Shown: positions 20,650 to 30,457, numbered from the stretch's first letter. The stretch is DNA of 64,000 bases from Verrucomicrobiales bacterium (GCA_947478865.1 CANJXF010000006.1:46647-110646), one strand, 5' to 3'. Made by a program: numbers and translations. Notes: a model not told the origin generated them from the letters alone.

Positions 20650-21563
20650 CAGGAAATGCCTTCAAGACTCGCGACGTCGGTCACGTTTTGCATCTGGACA
20701 GTTTTGTCGATCCGCTTCATGAATCCACTGAGCGCGGTGCCAGGTCCAAGCTCGATGAATCGCGTGAAGCCCTGCGCCAAAAGATATCGCATCGACGCTT
20801 CCCATCGCACAGACGAAGTGACTTGGGCCACGAGCTTTTCGCGAATTGCCTCGATCGCGCCATGAGGTTCCGCGGTGACGTTTGAAATCACTGGAACGGA
20901 GGACTCGTTGAAAACGACTCCCTCCAAAACGGATTTCAATTTCGGCTGGGCGCTGGCCATTAAGTGTGAGTGATACGCGCCAGCGACCGGAAGCGGCAAT
21001 GCGCGTTTTGCGCCCTTTGCTTTCGCGAGGTCGCACGCCTTGGTGATTTTTTCCGCTTCACCCGAAATCACAATTTGCCCGGGACAATTCAAATTTGCCA
21101 ATTCGACTCCGGCTTCAACGCAAACTTCTCGCGTCGGGGCCTCGTCTAATCCAATGATGGCCGCCATGCTGCCTTGCGTGACTTCACACGCTTCCTGCAT
21201 GAATCGACCGCGCTCGCGAACGATGCGTAAGCCATCTTCAAAACTCGTCACGCCCGCGGCGGTCAGCGCCGTAAATTCGCCAAGCGACAAACCTGCCGTC
21301 ACATGAAACTCAAGATTGGGAATCTTCTCGCGCAACAGTTGGAAGGCGATCCAGCTCACCAGAAAAATTCCCGGCTGGGCGTTTTCTGTTTTGGTCAATT
21401 CCGTTTCCGGGCCATTGAAACAAATGGAAGCCAAATCGTAGCCGAGAATTTCATTGGCACGATCAAAGTAGCGTTTTGCGCTGGGAAACTTCTCAGCCAA
21501 ATCGCGCCCCATTCCGACGACCTGGGCGCCTTGCCCGGCAAACAACAGTGCGGTCTTGCTCAT
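20649..21563 (-). CDS. fabD: ACP S-malonyltransferase
   Basis: ALLFAGQGAQVVGMGRDL; AGLSLGEFTAL; GAYHSHLM; ELGPGTALSGFMKRI. Confidence 0.95.
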   Translation of the reverse strand: MSKTALLFAGQGAQVVGMGRDLAEKFPSAKRYFDRANEILGYDLASICFNGPETELTKTENAQPGIFLVSWIAFQLLREKIPNLEFHVTAGLSLGEFTALTAAGVTSFEDGLRIVRERGRFMQEACEVTQGSMAAIIGLDEAPTREVCVEAGVELANLNCPGQIVISGEAEKITKACDLAKAKGAKRALPLPVAGAYHSHLMASAQPKLKSVLEGVVFNESSVPVISNVTAEPHGAIEAIREKLVAQVTSSVRWEASMRYLLAQGFTRFIELGPGTALSGFMKRIDKTVQMQNVTDVASLEGIS

Positions 21564-21615
21564 AATTGGCGGCGAATAAACACGAATTTCGCTTTGGAAG
21601 AAAGAGCGAATTGAA

Positions 21616-23022
21616 TCAGCAAACCCCTTTGCACCCGAAAAGATTTCGCGCGCGAATCATTTGCGCGACCTGCGGAGGGACCATTTCCTCCCACGAATCG
21701 TCGTTCGTCCGAATTTTGGCCACAACGTCGCGCGAAAAGATCGGCAAACATTTTTCATCGTAATCGCGCAGGCTTTCGATGAAACGGTTTTCCGCAAGGT
21801 ATGCGTGCAGGTGCCGCAGGTTGGGAGCAACGCGCAAATTCGTCGCCGTGATCAGCGAGCCGGTTTTTTCCTCGAGCAATGGATAAACGTAAAGTTTTAA
21901 ATCGTTTTTGAACATTCGCCCAAACGATTCCAAAATGCCGCCGGACAAATCCGTGTAATATTTTTCGTCGAAAATCTCCTGCAAGCTCGGGACGCCCATC
22001 GCAATACCGATCATTTTCTTGGTGTAGCGGAAAAAATATCCAGCGAGCCGGTAATATTCTCCGAAATCAGAAATCAAAACTGTTTTCCCAAGCGCGCCCA
22101 ATATATCCACGCGATCCAGAAAATCCTGCGGGTCGATTTTATTCCCCTCCGTCAGATTCTTTAGCGTCATTTCCATCAGCGTTAAAACCTCCTCGCCGCG
22201 AACTTTTGGCTCCTGCACAAATTGCGCCTGAGCACAACGCAGCATATCAAGTGTCACCTTGGTGATCGGGCGAAAGCTGCCGCGTTCGACAAGAATGCAT
22301 TTTTTATAAAAGGCGTCAGCGGGTTGCACCACTTCGCCGTTGGCGGTGAAGAGGGCGGCGTTGGTCAGCCCGTTTTGAACGAGCTTGAGCGCCATGAAAC
22401 GGTTATCGAGTTTCTCGAAAGCAGGACCGGCAAAGCGGATCATGTCCACTTCGACGCGTTCGTTGCCGACATTATCCACGAGGGAAACGATCAGCGCTTC
22501 GGGTTCGTCGTGCAGATACATCGCGCCGTAGAGAAGATTGACCCCAAGAATTCCAAGGGCCTCCTGTTCCTGGAGGTTTTCTTTGTCCCAAAGACGAACG
22601 TGGATGATGATCTCCGAGGGCTCGCCGCACGGCTCCGTCTGAAAACGGATCCCCAGCCAGCCGTGCGCCTCGTTTTGCTGCGTATAACTTCGCGCGACCA
22701 CCGTGTCCGCAAAAACAAAAAACCTAGTGGTGGCGCCTCGCTTTATGTTCAAACGCTCGAGCAACAAATCGTATTCGCGCTCCAACATCGTTTCGAGTCG
22801 TTCGCGGCTGACATAACGTTCAGCCGGGCCGTAGATCGCATCGCTGATCACCATGTCATAAGCCGACATCGATTTGGCAATCGTTCCAGAAGCGCCGCCG
22901 ACGCGAAAAAACCAGCGCGCCACTTCCTGTCCGGCGCCAACTTCTGAGAATGTTCCGTATTTGCTCGGGTCGAGATTGATCTGCAACGCCTTTTGGTGCG
23001 TGCCCAAGGGTTCTTTAGTCAT
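21616..23022 (-). CDS. conserved protein of unknown function
   Basis: Long conserved-looking ORF (KALQINLDPSKYGTFSEVGAGQEVARWFFRVGGASGTIAKSMSAYDMVISDAIYGPAERYVSRERL...). I recall similar proteins with doubtful nucleotidyltransferase or receptor labels; no catalytic motif recognised. Confidence 0.75.
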   Translation of the reverse strand: MTKEPLGTHQKALQINLDPSKYGTFSEVGAGQEVARWFFRVGGASGTIAKSMSAYDMVISDAIYGPAERYVSRERLETMLEREYDLLLERLNIKRGATTRFFVFADTVVARSYTQQNEAHGWLGIRFQTEPCGEPSEIIIHVRLWDKENLQEQEALGILGVNLLYGAMYLHDEPEALIVSLVDNVGNERVEVDMIRFAGPAFEKLDNRFMALKLVQNGLTNAALFTANGEVVQPADAFYKKCILVERGSFRPITKVTLDMLRCAQAQFVQEPKVRGEEVLTLMEMTLKNLTEGNKIDPQDFLDRVDILGALGKTVLISDFGEYYRLAGYFFRYTKKMIGIAMGVPSLQEIFDEKYYTDLSGGILESFGRMFKNDLKLYVYPLLEEKTGSLITATNLRVAPNLRHLHAYLAENRFIESLRDYDEKCLPIFSRDVVAKIRTNDDSWEEMVPPQVAQMIRARNLFGCKGVC

Positions 23023-23099
23023 AACAAATTAATTTAGGTCAGCGGCGGTTTAGCACAATGAGCTTTGAATTTGGACAAAGGGCCACCGATACTGCGGTT

Positions 23100-23531
23100 A
23101 TGAAACGAAACATAGCAGCAAACATCGTGCTCTATGACGATCAATGCCCGCTTTGCACCTTCCAGATGCGGCTGTTGACCTGGCTGGATTGGTTCAACAC
23201 AACCAGCCTTTTGCCGCTTTCAAGTCCGCGTGTTGCCGAAATCGCACCCGATCTCAGTCGCGAGGCTCTGCTGGAGGCGATCCACTGTATTACGCCGCAA
23301 GGAGAAATTCACCGCGGCGCTCGCTGCATCAGATTCGTTGGAATGCGAATGCCATTAATGGTTCCGCTGGCGCTGTTTCTCTGGCTTCCCGGAGTAATTT
23401 GGGTTGCCGAAAAAATTTATAATCTCATCAGCCGCAATCGCCATTATCTCAGCCGTATTTTTGGATGCAAAGAAGCCTGTCACATTTTGCCCGGACGAAA
23501 ATCTCACAAATCAGTCCACACCCAAAAATGA
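23100..23531 (+). CDS. DCC family thiol-disulfide oxidoreductase-like (DUF393)
   Basis: NIVLYDDQCPLCTFQMRLLTWLDW...; CxxC after YDxxCPLC. ATG at 23100. Confidence 0.8.
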   Translation: MKRNIAANIVLYDDQCPLCTFQMRLLTWLDWFNTTSLLPLSSPRVAEIAPDLSREALLEAIHCITPQGEIHRGARCIRFVGMRMPLMVPLALFLWLPGVIWVAEKIYNLISRNRHYLSRIFGCKEACHILPGRKSHKSVHTQK

Positions 23532-23548
23532 TCCTCGCGCCAATCAAG

Positions 23549-24679
23549 CTAAATAGTCACAACCAGTTTCTTTTTGTGTGATTCCAACGCGGCTGCGAAG
23601 AGTTCATGACTTGCCACGGCTTCGTCCGGCGTGACGCAACCCATGCGGTTGCCCAAAGCGCCTGCCCGCTCTGCAGCATACGCAGCCCACATTTGGAGAA
23701 AGCAATCGGGGAAGCCGGCTTCAAAAATTCCGCCAGTGATCGTCGGAAACGCCATTTGATGGCCGAGATCTGTTTTCTGCCAGATCTGTTCTTTGCCGCG
23801 CTGAAATGTCCAAAGCGTCTTTGGTTCTTTCGTGCTGTAACGCAACCCGCCATCCGTCCCGAGAACTTCAATCCACCAGGTATTCGTTTCGCCGGGAGCC
23901 ATGCGTTTCATTTCCAATCGCATCGGAACTTCCTGCCCGTTCACCACGACGTCAGTGTGCAAAAGCGCGTTGTCCCAGGTATCGCACGCCGCCATGCCGC
24001 CTTTGCCATCCGGACGTTCGGTATAGATTTTTTGGAGTTGCGCATAAACGCGTTTCGGATTCCAGCCGAGACGAAAGGGAACATGCACAACATGCATTCC
24101 CAAATCGCCCATCACGCCGATTTCGCCGCAAAATTTATTTTGCCGTTTCCAGTTAATCGGCTTGGTCGGATCTAGATCGCTGGCATGCCAGAAGCAGGAA
24201 TGAATTTCCAAGAGCTTCCCGAACTGGCCCGATTGCGCAGCCTGAAAAACGCGTTGTGCACCGGGCAGAAAAGGAAATTCAGAACTGCAACGAACAAAGC
24301 GGCCAGACTTCTTCGCTGCATCACGAATGGTTTTCGCCGCTGCCAAATCAATGCCGAACGGTTTTTCCGCGAGCAGATCTTTGCCGGCGTTGAGCACATC
24401 GAGATAAAGCTTCTCGTGCAGGTTGTGGGGAACGGCCACGTAAACCACGTCGACATCCGGCGATCTCAAAAGTTCGTTGTGATCTTTCGTCAGCAACTTG
24501 ACCGTCGGAACTTTCTTAAACCAATCGAGAAGTTTGTCCTGCAGGTCGCAGACTGCCACGAGTTCGACCTGCACCGGAAAATCTTCCAGCACAAACCAGC
24601 GCGCAAACGCACTCGCCGCTTCGCGTCCCATCAATCCGCCGCCGATGATTCCCAACCGCATTTTTTGATTCGCACTCAT
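23549..24679 (-). CDS. Gfo/Idh/MocA family oxidoreductase
   Basis: LGIIGGGLMGREAA; VAVPHNLH; AEKPFGIDLAAA. Confidence 0.93.
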   Translation of the reverse strand: MSANQKMRLGIIGGGLMGREAASAFARWFVLEDFPVQVELVAVCDLQDKLLDWFKKVPTVKLLTKDHNELLRSPDVDVVYVAVPHNLHEKLYLDVLNAGKDLLAEKPFGIDLAAAKTIRDAAKKSGRFVRCSSEFPFLPGAQRVFQAAQSGQFGKLLEIHSCFWHASDLDPTKPINWKRQNKFCGEIGVMGDLGMHVVHVPFRLGWNPKRVYAQLQKIYTERPDGKGGMAACDTWDNALLHTDVVVNGQEVPMRLEMKRMAPGETNTWWIEVLGTDGGLRYSTKEPKTLWTFQRGKEQIWQKTDLGHQMAFPTITGGIFEAGFPDCFLQMWAAYAAERAGALGNRMGCVTPDEAVASHELFAAALESHKKKLVVTI

Positions 24680-24685
24680 TTTGAT

Positions 24686-25519
24686 TTAGGCCTGGATGAA
24701 TTTCGCCGCGTCTTTTGCATTCGCGCCATCGTGAACAATTGACATCAGCGCACGGGTCATTCCAGCGGGATCGCTGTGTTGAATGATGTTTCGTCCATAA
24801 ACGATTCCTGCGGCGCCTTGTTTAATTAAATTCTCCGTGCGTTCCAAAATCTCTTTGTCAGGTGCCTTGCCGCCACCGCGCACCAGCACTGGAATTCGTC
24901 CCGAGATTTCCACCACTTTGTGATAAAGGCTTACGTCGTCGGTCGGATCAGCCTTAATGATGTCGGCTCCGAGTTCGACGGCTTGACGCACGAGCGGAAG
25001 AATTTTTTCCAGATCGCCATCGACCATGTATCCGCCAGCTTTTTGGTTCGATTGAAATACCAGCGGCTCAATCATCAGCGGCATTCCGATGCGATCGCAT
25101 TCCGGTTTAATCCTTAAAATATTTTGAATGCATTGATCGGTGACTTCGGGTTGTTCTGGAATGCGAAACAGATTTACGACGACACATGTAGCGTCGAGGC
25201 GAAGCGCTTGTTCCACCGGTTGCTCGATCATGCGACTGAACAGGGTTCGCGGAAGCTGATTGCCATAAACATTCGCGACGTCCGTGCGCAAAACGAGTGA
25301 CGGCTTTTGTCTGCCGGGAAGGGATTGCAAATAATGCGCCTGACCGACCGTGAGTTGAATGGCATCGGGCGCGGCTTCGACGAGCGTGCGAACACATTTC
25401 TCGAGGTTTTCAATTCCCTGCAAAAATCCGCGTTCATTAAAAAATCCATGATCCACCGCCACGTCGAAGCAGCGATTTGACTTGGCGTTGAAGAGTCGAT
25501 TAAGGCGATAAAGTTTCAT
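24686..25519 (-). CDS. class I aldolase (DeoC/LacD-type, FbaB-like)
   Basis: DVAVDHGFFN; GADIIKADPTDD; PVLVRGGGKAPDKE; GAAGIVYGRNIIQH. Confidence 0.85.
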   Translation of the reverse strand: MKLYRLNRLFNAKSNRCFDVAVDHGFFNERGFLQGIENLEKCVRTLVEAAPDAIQLTVGQAHYLQSLPGRQKPSLVLRTDVANVYGNQLPRTLFSRMIEQPVEQALRLDATCVVVNLFRIPEQPEVTDQCIQNILRIKPECDRIGMPLMIEPLVFQSNQKAGGYMVDGDLEKILPLVRQAVELGADIIKADPTDDVSLYHKVVEISGRIPVLVRGGGKAPDKEILERTENLIKQGAAGIVYGRNIIQHSDPAGMTRALMSIVHDGANAKDAAKFIQA

Positions 25520-25580
25520 AAATGCGCCACGTGTTAATCATTTCCAGCCCATGTCGTCGATGTTAAATTATGCACCCGTT

Positions 25581-26684
25581 ATGCGAATTAGCACAGCAAC
25601 CCTCTTTCTTCTGACCGCAACTGTGGCCGGCAGTTCCTCATTCGGCGCAAATCCACCCAGCACCAACGCGAGTCATTTCATCGGCATCGAGGATTTTTCC
25701 AAGTTCAAGCAAACGATCGTCAGCCATGAAGTCGTGTTGACTTCGCCGGAACTTAAAGCGCCCATTGCCTGGGACGAAATGGTTCCATCCTGGAATGCGA
25801 CCGCCCCTACCGGCACCTTCCTGAAAATTGAAGCACGAGGGCTATATCCAGACCGTGCGACGAAGTTCTACACCCTGGGGCTTTGGTCGGAGGATACCGC
25901 AAAATTTCCGCGCGAGAGCGTCAAAGGTCAAAAGGATTCAGACGGAAATGTCAGCACCGACACCTTAATGCTCAAGGAAACGGGAGCCGAGTTGCAACTC
26001 CGAATCACTCTCGGCAACTCGGAGGAAAAAATTAAACCGAAGCTGAATTTCATCGGACTCTCTTTCTTGAACAGCAAGGCGAAAACGACTTCGCTTCCGC
26101 CCAACAAAAAGGCTTGGGGAAAAATCATTGAGACACCGGAACGCTCGCAGAATTCCTATCCGGAGGAGGAAGGTTGGTGCAGCCCCACGTCGCTCGCCAT
26201 GGTGCTGATGCGCTGGTCGGCGGCGTTGCAACGCCCCGACTTGAACGTGGATGTCCGCGAATGCGCCGCAGGGGTGTTCGACAAAAATTATGGCACGGGC
26301 AACTGGCCTTTTAACACCGCATACGCGGGAAAATTTCCGGGACTTCGCGGCTATGTGACGCGTTTCACGGATATTGCCGAGCTGGAAGACTGGATTTCTG
26401 CCGGGATCCCCGTGATCATTTCCGCACCATTCCATTTGCTGGAGTCGGGACGAAAAGACACTGGCAGCGGTCATGTGATCACCTGCATCGGCTTCACGGA
26501 AACCGGAGATGTCGTGATTAACGATCCCGCGACGAATTTGAACCAAGGCCAGAAAGTTCGCCATATTTACAAACGTGAGAACGTGATCAATGCGTGGAAA
26601 AAATCGAACAACACGGTTTACCTGATTTACCCGACATCAGCAAAAATTCCAAAAAACCGTCTTGGCCATTGGGAGAAGAAGTAA
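25581..26684 (+). CDS. C39-like peptidase domain protein, secreted
   Basis: Signal peptide; EEGWCSPTSLAMVLMRW...GHVITCIGFTETGDVVINDPAT. Upstream ATG at 25551 also possible. Confidence 0.85.
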   Translation: MRISTATLFLLTATVAGSSSFGANPPSTNASHFIGIEDFSKFKQTIVSHEVVLTSPELKAPIAWDEMVPSWNATAPTGTFLKIEARGLYPDRATKFYTLGLWSEDTAKFPRESVKGQKDSDGNVSTDTLMLKETGAELQLRITLGNSEEKIKPKLNFIGLSFLNSKAKTTSLPPNKKAWGKIIETPERSQNSYPEEEGWCSPTSLAMVLMRWSAALQRPDLNVDVRECAAGVFDKNYGTGNWPFNTAYAGKFPGLRGYVTRFTDIAELEDWISAGIPVIISAPFHLLESGRKDTGSGHVITCIGFTETGDVVINDPATNLNQGQKVRHIYKRENVINAWKKSNNTVYLIYPTSAKIPKNRLGHWEKK

Positions 26685-26696
26685 TTTAATCCGCGC

Positions 26697-26996
26697 ATGT
26701 TTTCGCACATTGTCATTTTTTGGACCGATCCGAGCAACCCAACCGCCGCTGATGAATTGGTCGCGGGCATGGAGAAATTCCTGCGCCCGATTCCCGGCGT
26801 AGTTCACTTTCATGTTGGGCGAATGGTTGGGAGCCCTCGCCCCGTGGTCGATCAAACCTATCAGGTCGCGCTCAATTTAGTTTTCCCTGATAAGCAGGCG
26901 CAGGACGATTATCAGACCCATCCGTTGCACGTGGAATTCGTCGAGACGGTTTTCAAGAAGGTTTGCAAAAAAGCGCTGATTTACGACTTCGCGTAA
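26697..26996 (+). CDS. Dabb (stress-responsive A/B barrel) family protein
   Basis: MFSHIVIFWTDPSN...VHFHVGRMVGSPRPVVDQTYQVALNLVFPDKQAQDDYQTHPLHVEFV. Confidence 0.88.
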   Translation: MFSHIVIFWTDPSNPTAADELVAGMEKFLRPIPGVVHFHVGRMVGSPRPVVDQTYQVALNLVFPDKQAQDDYQTHPLHVEFVETVFKKVCKKALIYDFA

Positions 26997-27934
26997 TCTG
27001 GTCCGCGCTGAAGTTTGGCGCGGGGATGAAACTTTTGATGAACTTCCCGCAATCGTGATCCCGCGACGTGGGTGTAAACTTCCGTCGTATTGATCGTCGC
27101 GTGCCCCAGCAATTCCTGAATTACGCGCAAGTCCGCGCCGTGTTCCAAGAGGTGCGTCGCAAAACTATGGCGGAGCATGTGGGGTGTGATGTTGCGGGCG
27201 ATTCCAGAGAGTCGCGCCCGCCGCTTGATGCGCCACCATAGAGTCACCGAGGCAAAAGGAGTTCCTCGTCGCGTGAGAAAAACATTCCCGGGGGACCTTC
27301 TATTGACGAGCGCCGGGCGAGCGGTTCGCAAGTAGCGCTCAATCGCCTCAATTGCTTTTTTACCGACCGGCACGACGCGCTCCTTGTTTCCCTTTCCAAT
27401 GACGTTGATGAAACCGGCCTCCAGATGCAGTTGTTCGAGCCGGATGTTTTTCAATTCCGAGAGGCGCAAGCCAGACGCATAAGCCAATTCCAGGATGGCC
27501 TGATCACACAGATGACTCTCCGTTTCCGGCATTTGAGGAGTGAAAAGCTGTTCAATTTCAGCATTGGTGAGCGCCTTGGGCAATCGCTTCCAACGGCGCG
27601 GCAAGGAAAGATTCTCAGCGATGTTCAGCGGCAAAAGTTTCTCCTGCTCCGCAAATCGATAGAAGGCACGCAGAGCGGCGATCTCGAGGTAAACACTTTC
27701 AGAACTCAATTTGCGAGTGGAGTCCTCGGGCTGATTTTCCAGCGAGCGCTGTCGCTCATTTTCGATAAATGACATCAGATGAGACAGCTCAACGGATTTC
27801 CAATCGGCAATCTTCTCTTTTTCCGCCCAAGCCAAAAATCGTCCAAGCAAGCTGGCGTAGGTTTTTTGGGTGTGCTCGGATTGTCCCCGCTCGTGCCTGA
27901 GGTAAACCAAAAAATTTTCGATAAGGCTCTGCAC
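26981..27934 (-). CDS. XerC/XerD-type tyrosine recombinase
   Basis: ELAYASGLRLSEL; GKGNKERVVP; HMLRHSFATHLLEHGADLRVIQELLGHATINTTEVYTHV (R-K-HxxR-H-Y). Confidence 0.95.
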   Translation of the reverse strand: MQSLIENFLVYLRHERGQSEHTQKTYASLLGRFLAWAEKEKIADWKSVELSHLMSFIENERQRSLENQPEDSTRKLSSESVYLEIAALRAFYRFAEQEKLLPLNIAENLSLPRRWKRLPKALTNAEIEQLFTPQMPETESHLCDQAILELAYASGLRLSELKNIRLEQLHLEAGFINVIGKGNKERVVPVGKKAIEAIERYLRTARPALVNRRSPGNVFLTRRGTPFASVTLWWRIKRRARLSGIARNITPHMLRHSFATHLLEHGADLRVIQELLGHATINTTEVYTHVAGSRLREVHQKFHPRAKLQRGPDYAKS

Positions 27935-28059
27935 GGAACAAACTTAATCAAAACTTCGGGCGGGCCGCACGAACAAAGGTTCTTGACCGTATGGCTTAAC
28001 GAAGGGTTTAAGAGGGCGTTTGGATCCGGTAGAACGAGGGTTGCCGGGCGTGAGCCATA

Positions 28060-28557
28060 TCAACGATTAGTTGGCGCGACCAGATCATTTCCCGGCCCGT
28101 TCGTGCGTTGGCGGCGAGAGCCATCCTTTGGATATTTGCGGCGAAAATCCTCGATGGCCTCTTCTGGCTTGCGTTGGGCCTTCAGTTTTTCCTCAAACTT
28201 TTTCTGCTGCTCCGGGGTGAGTTGGGCTCGAATCTGGTCGCGAACTTTTTTCACTTCCTCACTCATTTCCGGAGCGATTTTTTCCCGGATCTCTTTCGTG
28301 TGTTCCTGGCTTTCCTTCAGGATTTTCTCGATGTTCACGCGCTGTTCGGGGGTAAGGTTCAGGTCATGATCCATACGGCGGAGAAATTCCCGCTGAACCA
28401 GGCGAGACGCGGAGGGCGGCGCATTACTGGACATGCCCGGAAACGGGTGGCGATTTTCGAAGCTGCGGGAAGTTTTTTTCGTGATCAAGACGCCAACCAC
28501 GAGGCCGGAGCAGAAGATCACCAAGGTAGCTAGAATGATTTTCCAAGTGCTCACCAA
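28060..28557 (-). CDS. Spy/CpxP-like periplasmic protein, N-terminally anchored
   Basis: TM helix then RRMDHDLNLTPEQRVNIEKILKESQEHTKEIREKI...QIRAQLTPEQQKKFEEKL (LTPEQ repeats). Confidence 0.78.
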   Translation of the reverse strand: MVSTWKIILATLVIFCSGLVVGVLITKKTSRSFENRHPFPGMSSNAPPSASRLVQREFLRRMDHDLNLTPEQRVNIEKILKESQEHTKEIREKIAPEMSEEVKKVRDQIRAQLTPEQQKKFEEKLKAQRKPEEAIEDFRRKYPKDGSRRQRTNGPGNDLVAPTNR

Positions 28558-28871
28558 ACATCCTCACCGATGGCCAGGGCTGAATGTTCTCCCAGCGCAG
28601 CGTAAACCGTTTCCTTCAGTTCCTGTGACAACTCGACGTTGTCGCTGGACATCGTTTGATACGACCAACCGCCCAGCAGAACCATCGCAACGACGCACGC
28701 TGCAGCCGCACGCCAAAGCGCGCCACTCCACATCTCAAGGGCATTGGCGACCGGCCTGGCCAAGTTGGCCATGATCCGTTTTTCAAATGCGAACGGAACA
28801 TGGTCGCTCGGCGGATTTTTCCGCGCGGCCAGAATCAATTTTTCCTGAAGCTGCTGTAAATTCATACTCAC
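28551..28871 (-). CDS. single-pass membrane protein, candidate anti-sigma factor
   Basis: Cytoplasmic N-terminus of about 50 aa, one TM (AAAACVVAMVLLGGW), short outer tail; directly downstream of the ECF sigma gene and overlapping the Spy-like gene. Confidence 0.6.
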   Translation of the reverse strand: MSMNLQQLQEKLILAARKNPPSDHVPFAFEKRIMANLARPVANALEMWSGALWRAAAACVVAMVLLGGWSYQTMSSDNVELSQELKETVYAALGEHSALAIGEDVW

Positions 28872-28902
28872 AATGTTTTAGACGGGCGCTTTCATTTTGC
28901 GG

Positions 28903-29487
28903 TTACAGGTACTTATCACGACTTATTTTTGCGACGATTTTTCGCATTTCGGCCCGGGCACGAAACGCCCGCACCTTGACCAGCGGTACCGACCAACCCG
29001 TCAATTCGGCGATCTCCTTGACTGAACGCTCTTCAATTTCCAAAAGGGTGATCACCAATTGCGCGGCGGGCGAAAGCTGGGTCAATATTCTGTCCACGAG
29101 TTCTTTGGCGGCGGTGGCGCTTTCGCTGGCAGTATCGGGCTGAACCACAAACCGATCGAGCCACTCGGATTCAGGCTCAGTTAATTCGCTGAAGGCGGTT
29201 TCACGATTCCGCTGATGCCCTCGCAAAAAATCGTAACAGGTCCGCACCGCCAGCCGCATCAACCAGTGTTCGAATGGCGCTTCCCCGCGAAAACTGTTCA
29301 GCTTTTGAAACGACTTTGAAAAAATCTCTTGAACGATGTCTTCAACTTCACTCTCCCGCCGGGCATAACGCCGGGCGGTTGCAAACACCCGAGGCTGATA
29401 CTTTTTGATCAACGGCTCAAAACTGCTGGCATCGCCGTTGAGCACGGCGGCAATCAGCTCAGAGTCGGTTGGTTCCATCGTGTCCAA
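28903..29487 (-). CDS. ECF-type RNA polymerase sigma factor
   Basis: DASSFEPLIKKYQPRVFATARRYARRESEVEDIVQEIFSKSFQKL; LLEIEERSVKEIAELTGWSVPLVKVRAFRARAEMRKI. Confidence 0.93.
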   Translation of the reverse strand: MDTMEPTDSELIAAVLNGDASSFEPLIKKYQPRVFATARRYARRESEVEDIVQEIFSKSFQKLNSFRGEAPFEHWLMRLAVRTCYDFLRGHQRNRETAFSELTEPESEWLDRFVVQPDTASESATAAKELVDRILTQLSPAAQLVITLLEIEERSVKEIAELTGWSVPLVKVRAFRARAEMRKIVAKISRDKYL

Positions 29488-29520
29488 TTAGGGGCAGATC
29501 AATGGTTCTGTCAAAACTAG

Positions 29521-29547
29521 AAAGCCACTGCGGGTGGCAGTGGCTTT
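29521..29547 (-). terminator. terminator hairpin between the charged secreted-protein gene and the ECF sigma gene
   Basis: AAAGCCACTGC-GGGTG-GCAGTGGCTTT; perfect 11-bp stem. T-tract on minus strand is imperfect (CTAGTTTTG). Confidence 0.75.
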
Positions 29548-29566
29548 CCTATGCTAAGAATTCTGG

Positions 29567-30055
29567 CTATTTGTCGGCCGGCTTTTCCGCTCCTGGTTTT
29601 TCACGGCGTCCCGGTCCACCCTCACCACGGCGCTGTTCCATGAATTTTTTGCGCATCTCCAGTTTCTCCAAAGTTTCCTTTTCCGAGTCAGTAATGCTTC
29701 CGTCCGTTTTCTTTTTCTGCAGCTCCGTCAGTTTCTTTTCTGCCGCAGCTTTGACTTTGGCCCGGCGTTCATCTTCGGGAAGTTTCTTCAGCTCTTCCGG
29801 ATCAAGCCCTAGATCCTTGGCCATTTTCTTCATTTCTTCACCACGTCTTTCGAGATTGGCGGCGCCCTCGGGATGCTTTTCGCGAAGTTCCTTTAGCTTC
29901 GCCTGACGTTCTTCAGGCGTAAGATTTTTCAATTTTTCACGAAGCTCCTCGCGATTCGGACGCTCTTCCGGTTTGGCATCTTCGGCTTGAACCCATTGTG
30001 GCGCCGTCATGGCCATTAGCCCGGCCATCGCGCAGATAAGTTTTACGTTTTTCAT
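29567..30055 (-). CDS. secreted, highly charged LTPEER-containing protein
   Basis: Signal peptide (MKNVKLICAMAGLMAMTAPQWVQA); LTPEERQAKLKELREKHPEG; Lys/Glu-rich. Confidence 0.72.
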   Translation of the reverse strand: MKNVKLICAMAGLMAMTAPQWVQAEDAKPEERPNREELREKLKNLTPEERQAKLKELREKHPEGAANLERRGEEMKKMAKDLGLDPEELKKLPEDERRAKVKAAAEKKLTELQKKKTDGSITDSEKETLEKLEMRKKFMEQRRGEGGPGRREKPGAEKPADK

Positions 30056-30153
30056 TTTGTTCTATTAATTGTTGTTTTGCTCGGCATAAGGAGAGACGAG
30101 GCAACAACTTTCGAAGTTACACGATAATAAATCCTTCCCGGCCGCGAGTCCGA

Positions 30154-30408
30154 TCAATTGCGGATGATGCCAAAGGCGCGCTCGAACTCGGCCGAGAATT
30201 GCGCAATGTCGCTCGATATTTTTGCCGGTTGTTCGCTGAGACTGGCGGACATGCTTCCTGCCAACTCCGGTTTCGTCCGCAATATTTCGACTGAAATAAC
30301 CACCATGGAAAGGTGGTTGTTTATGTCGTGGCGCATCTTTGAAAGTTTTTGCGCCAATTCTTCGATCTGCTGCGGGCTGAACGTAACAGGAGTTTTTGGG
30401 GTCACCAT
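30154..30408 (-). CDS. stand-alone HisKA/DHp-like small protein (84 aa)
   Basis: EELAQKLSKMRHDINNHLSMVVISVEILRTKPEL resembles a histidine-kinase H-box helix; no ATPase domain follows. Confidence 0.55.
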   Translation of the reverse strand: MVTPKTPVTFSPQQIEELAQKLSKMRHDINNHLSMVVISVEILRTKPELAGSMSASLSEQPAKISSDIAQFSAEFERAFGIIRN

Positions 30409-30457
30409 TGGGCCACGATGCGGGCATCAGGCATGGGAAATCAAGCGAGTTTGCTTT

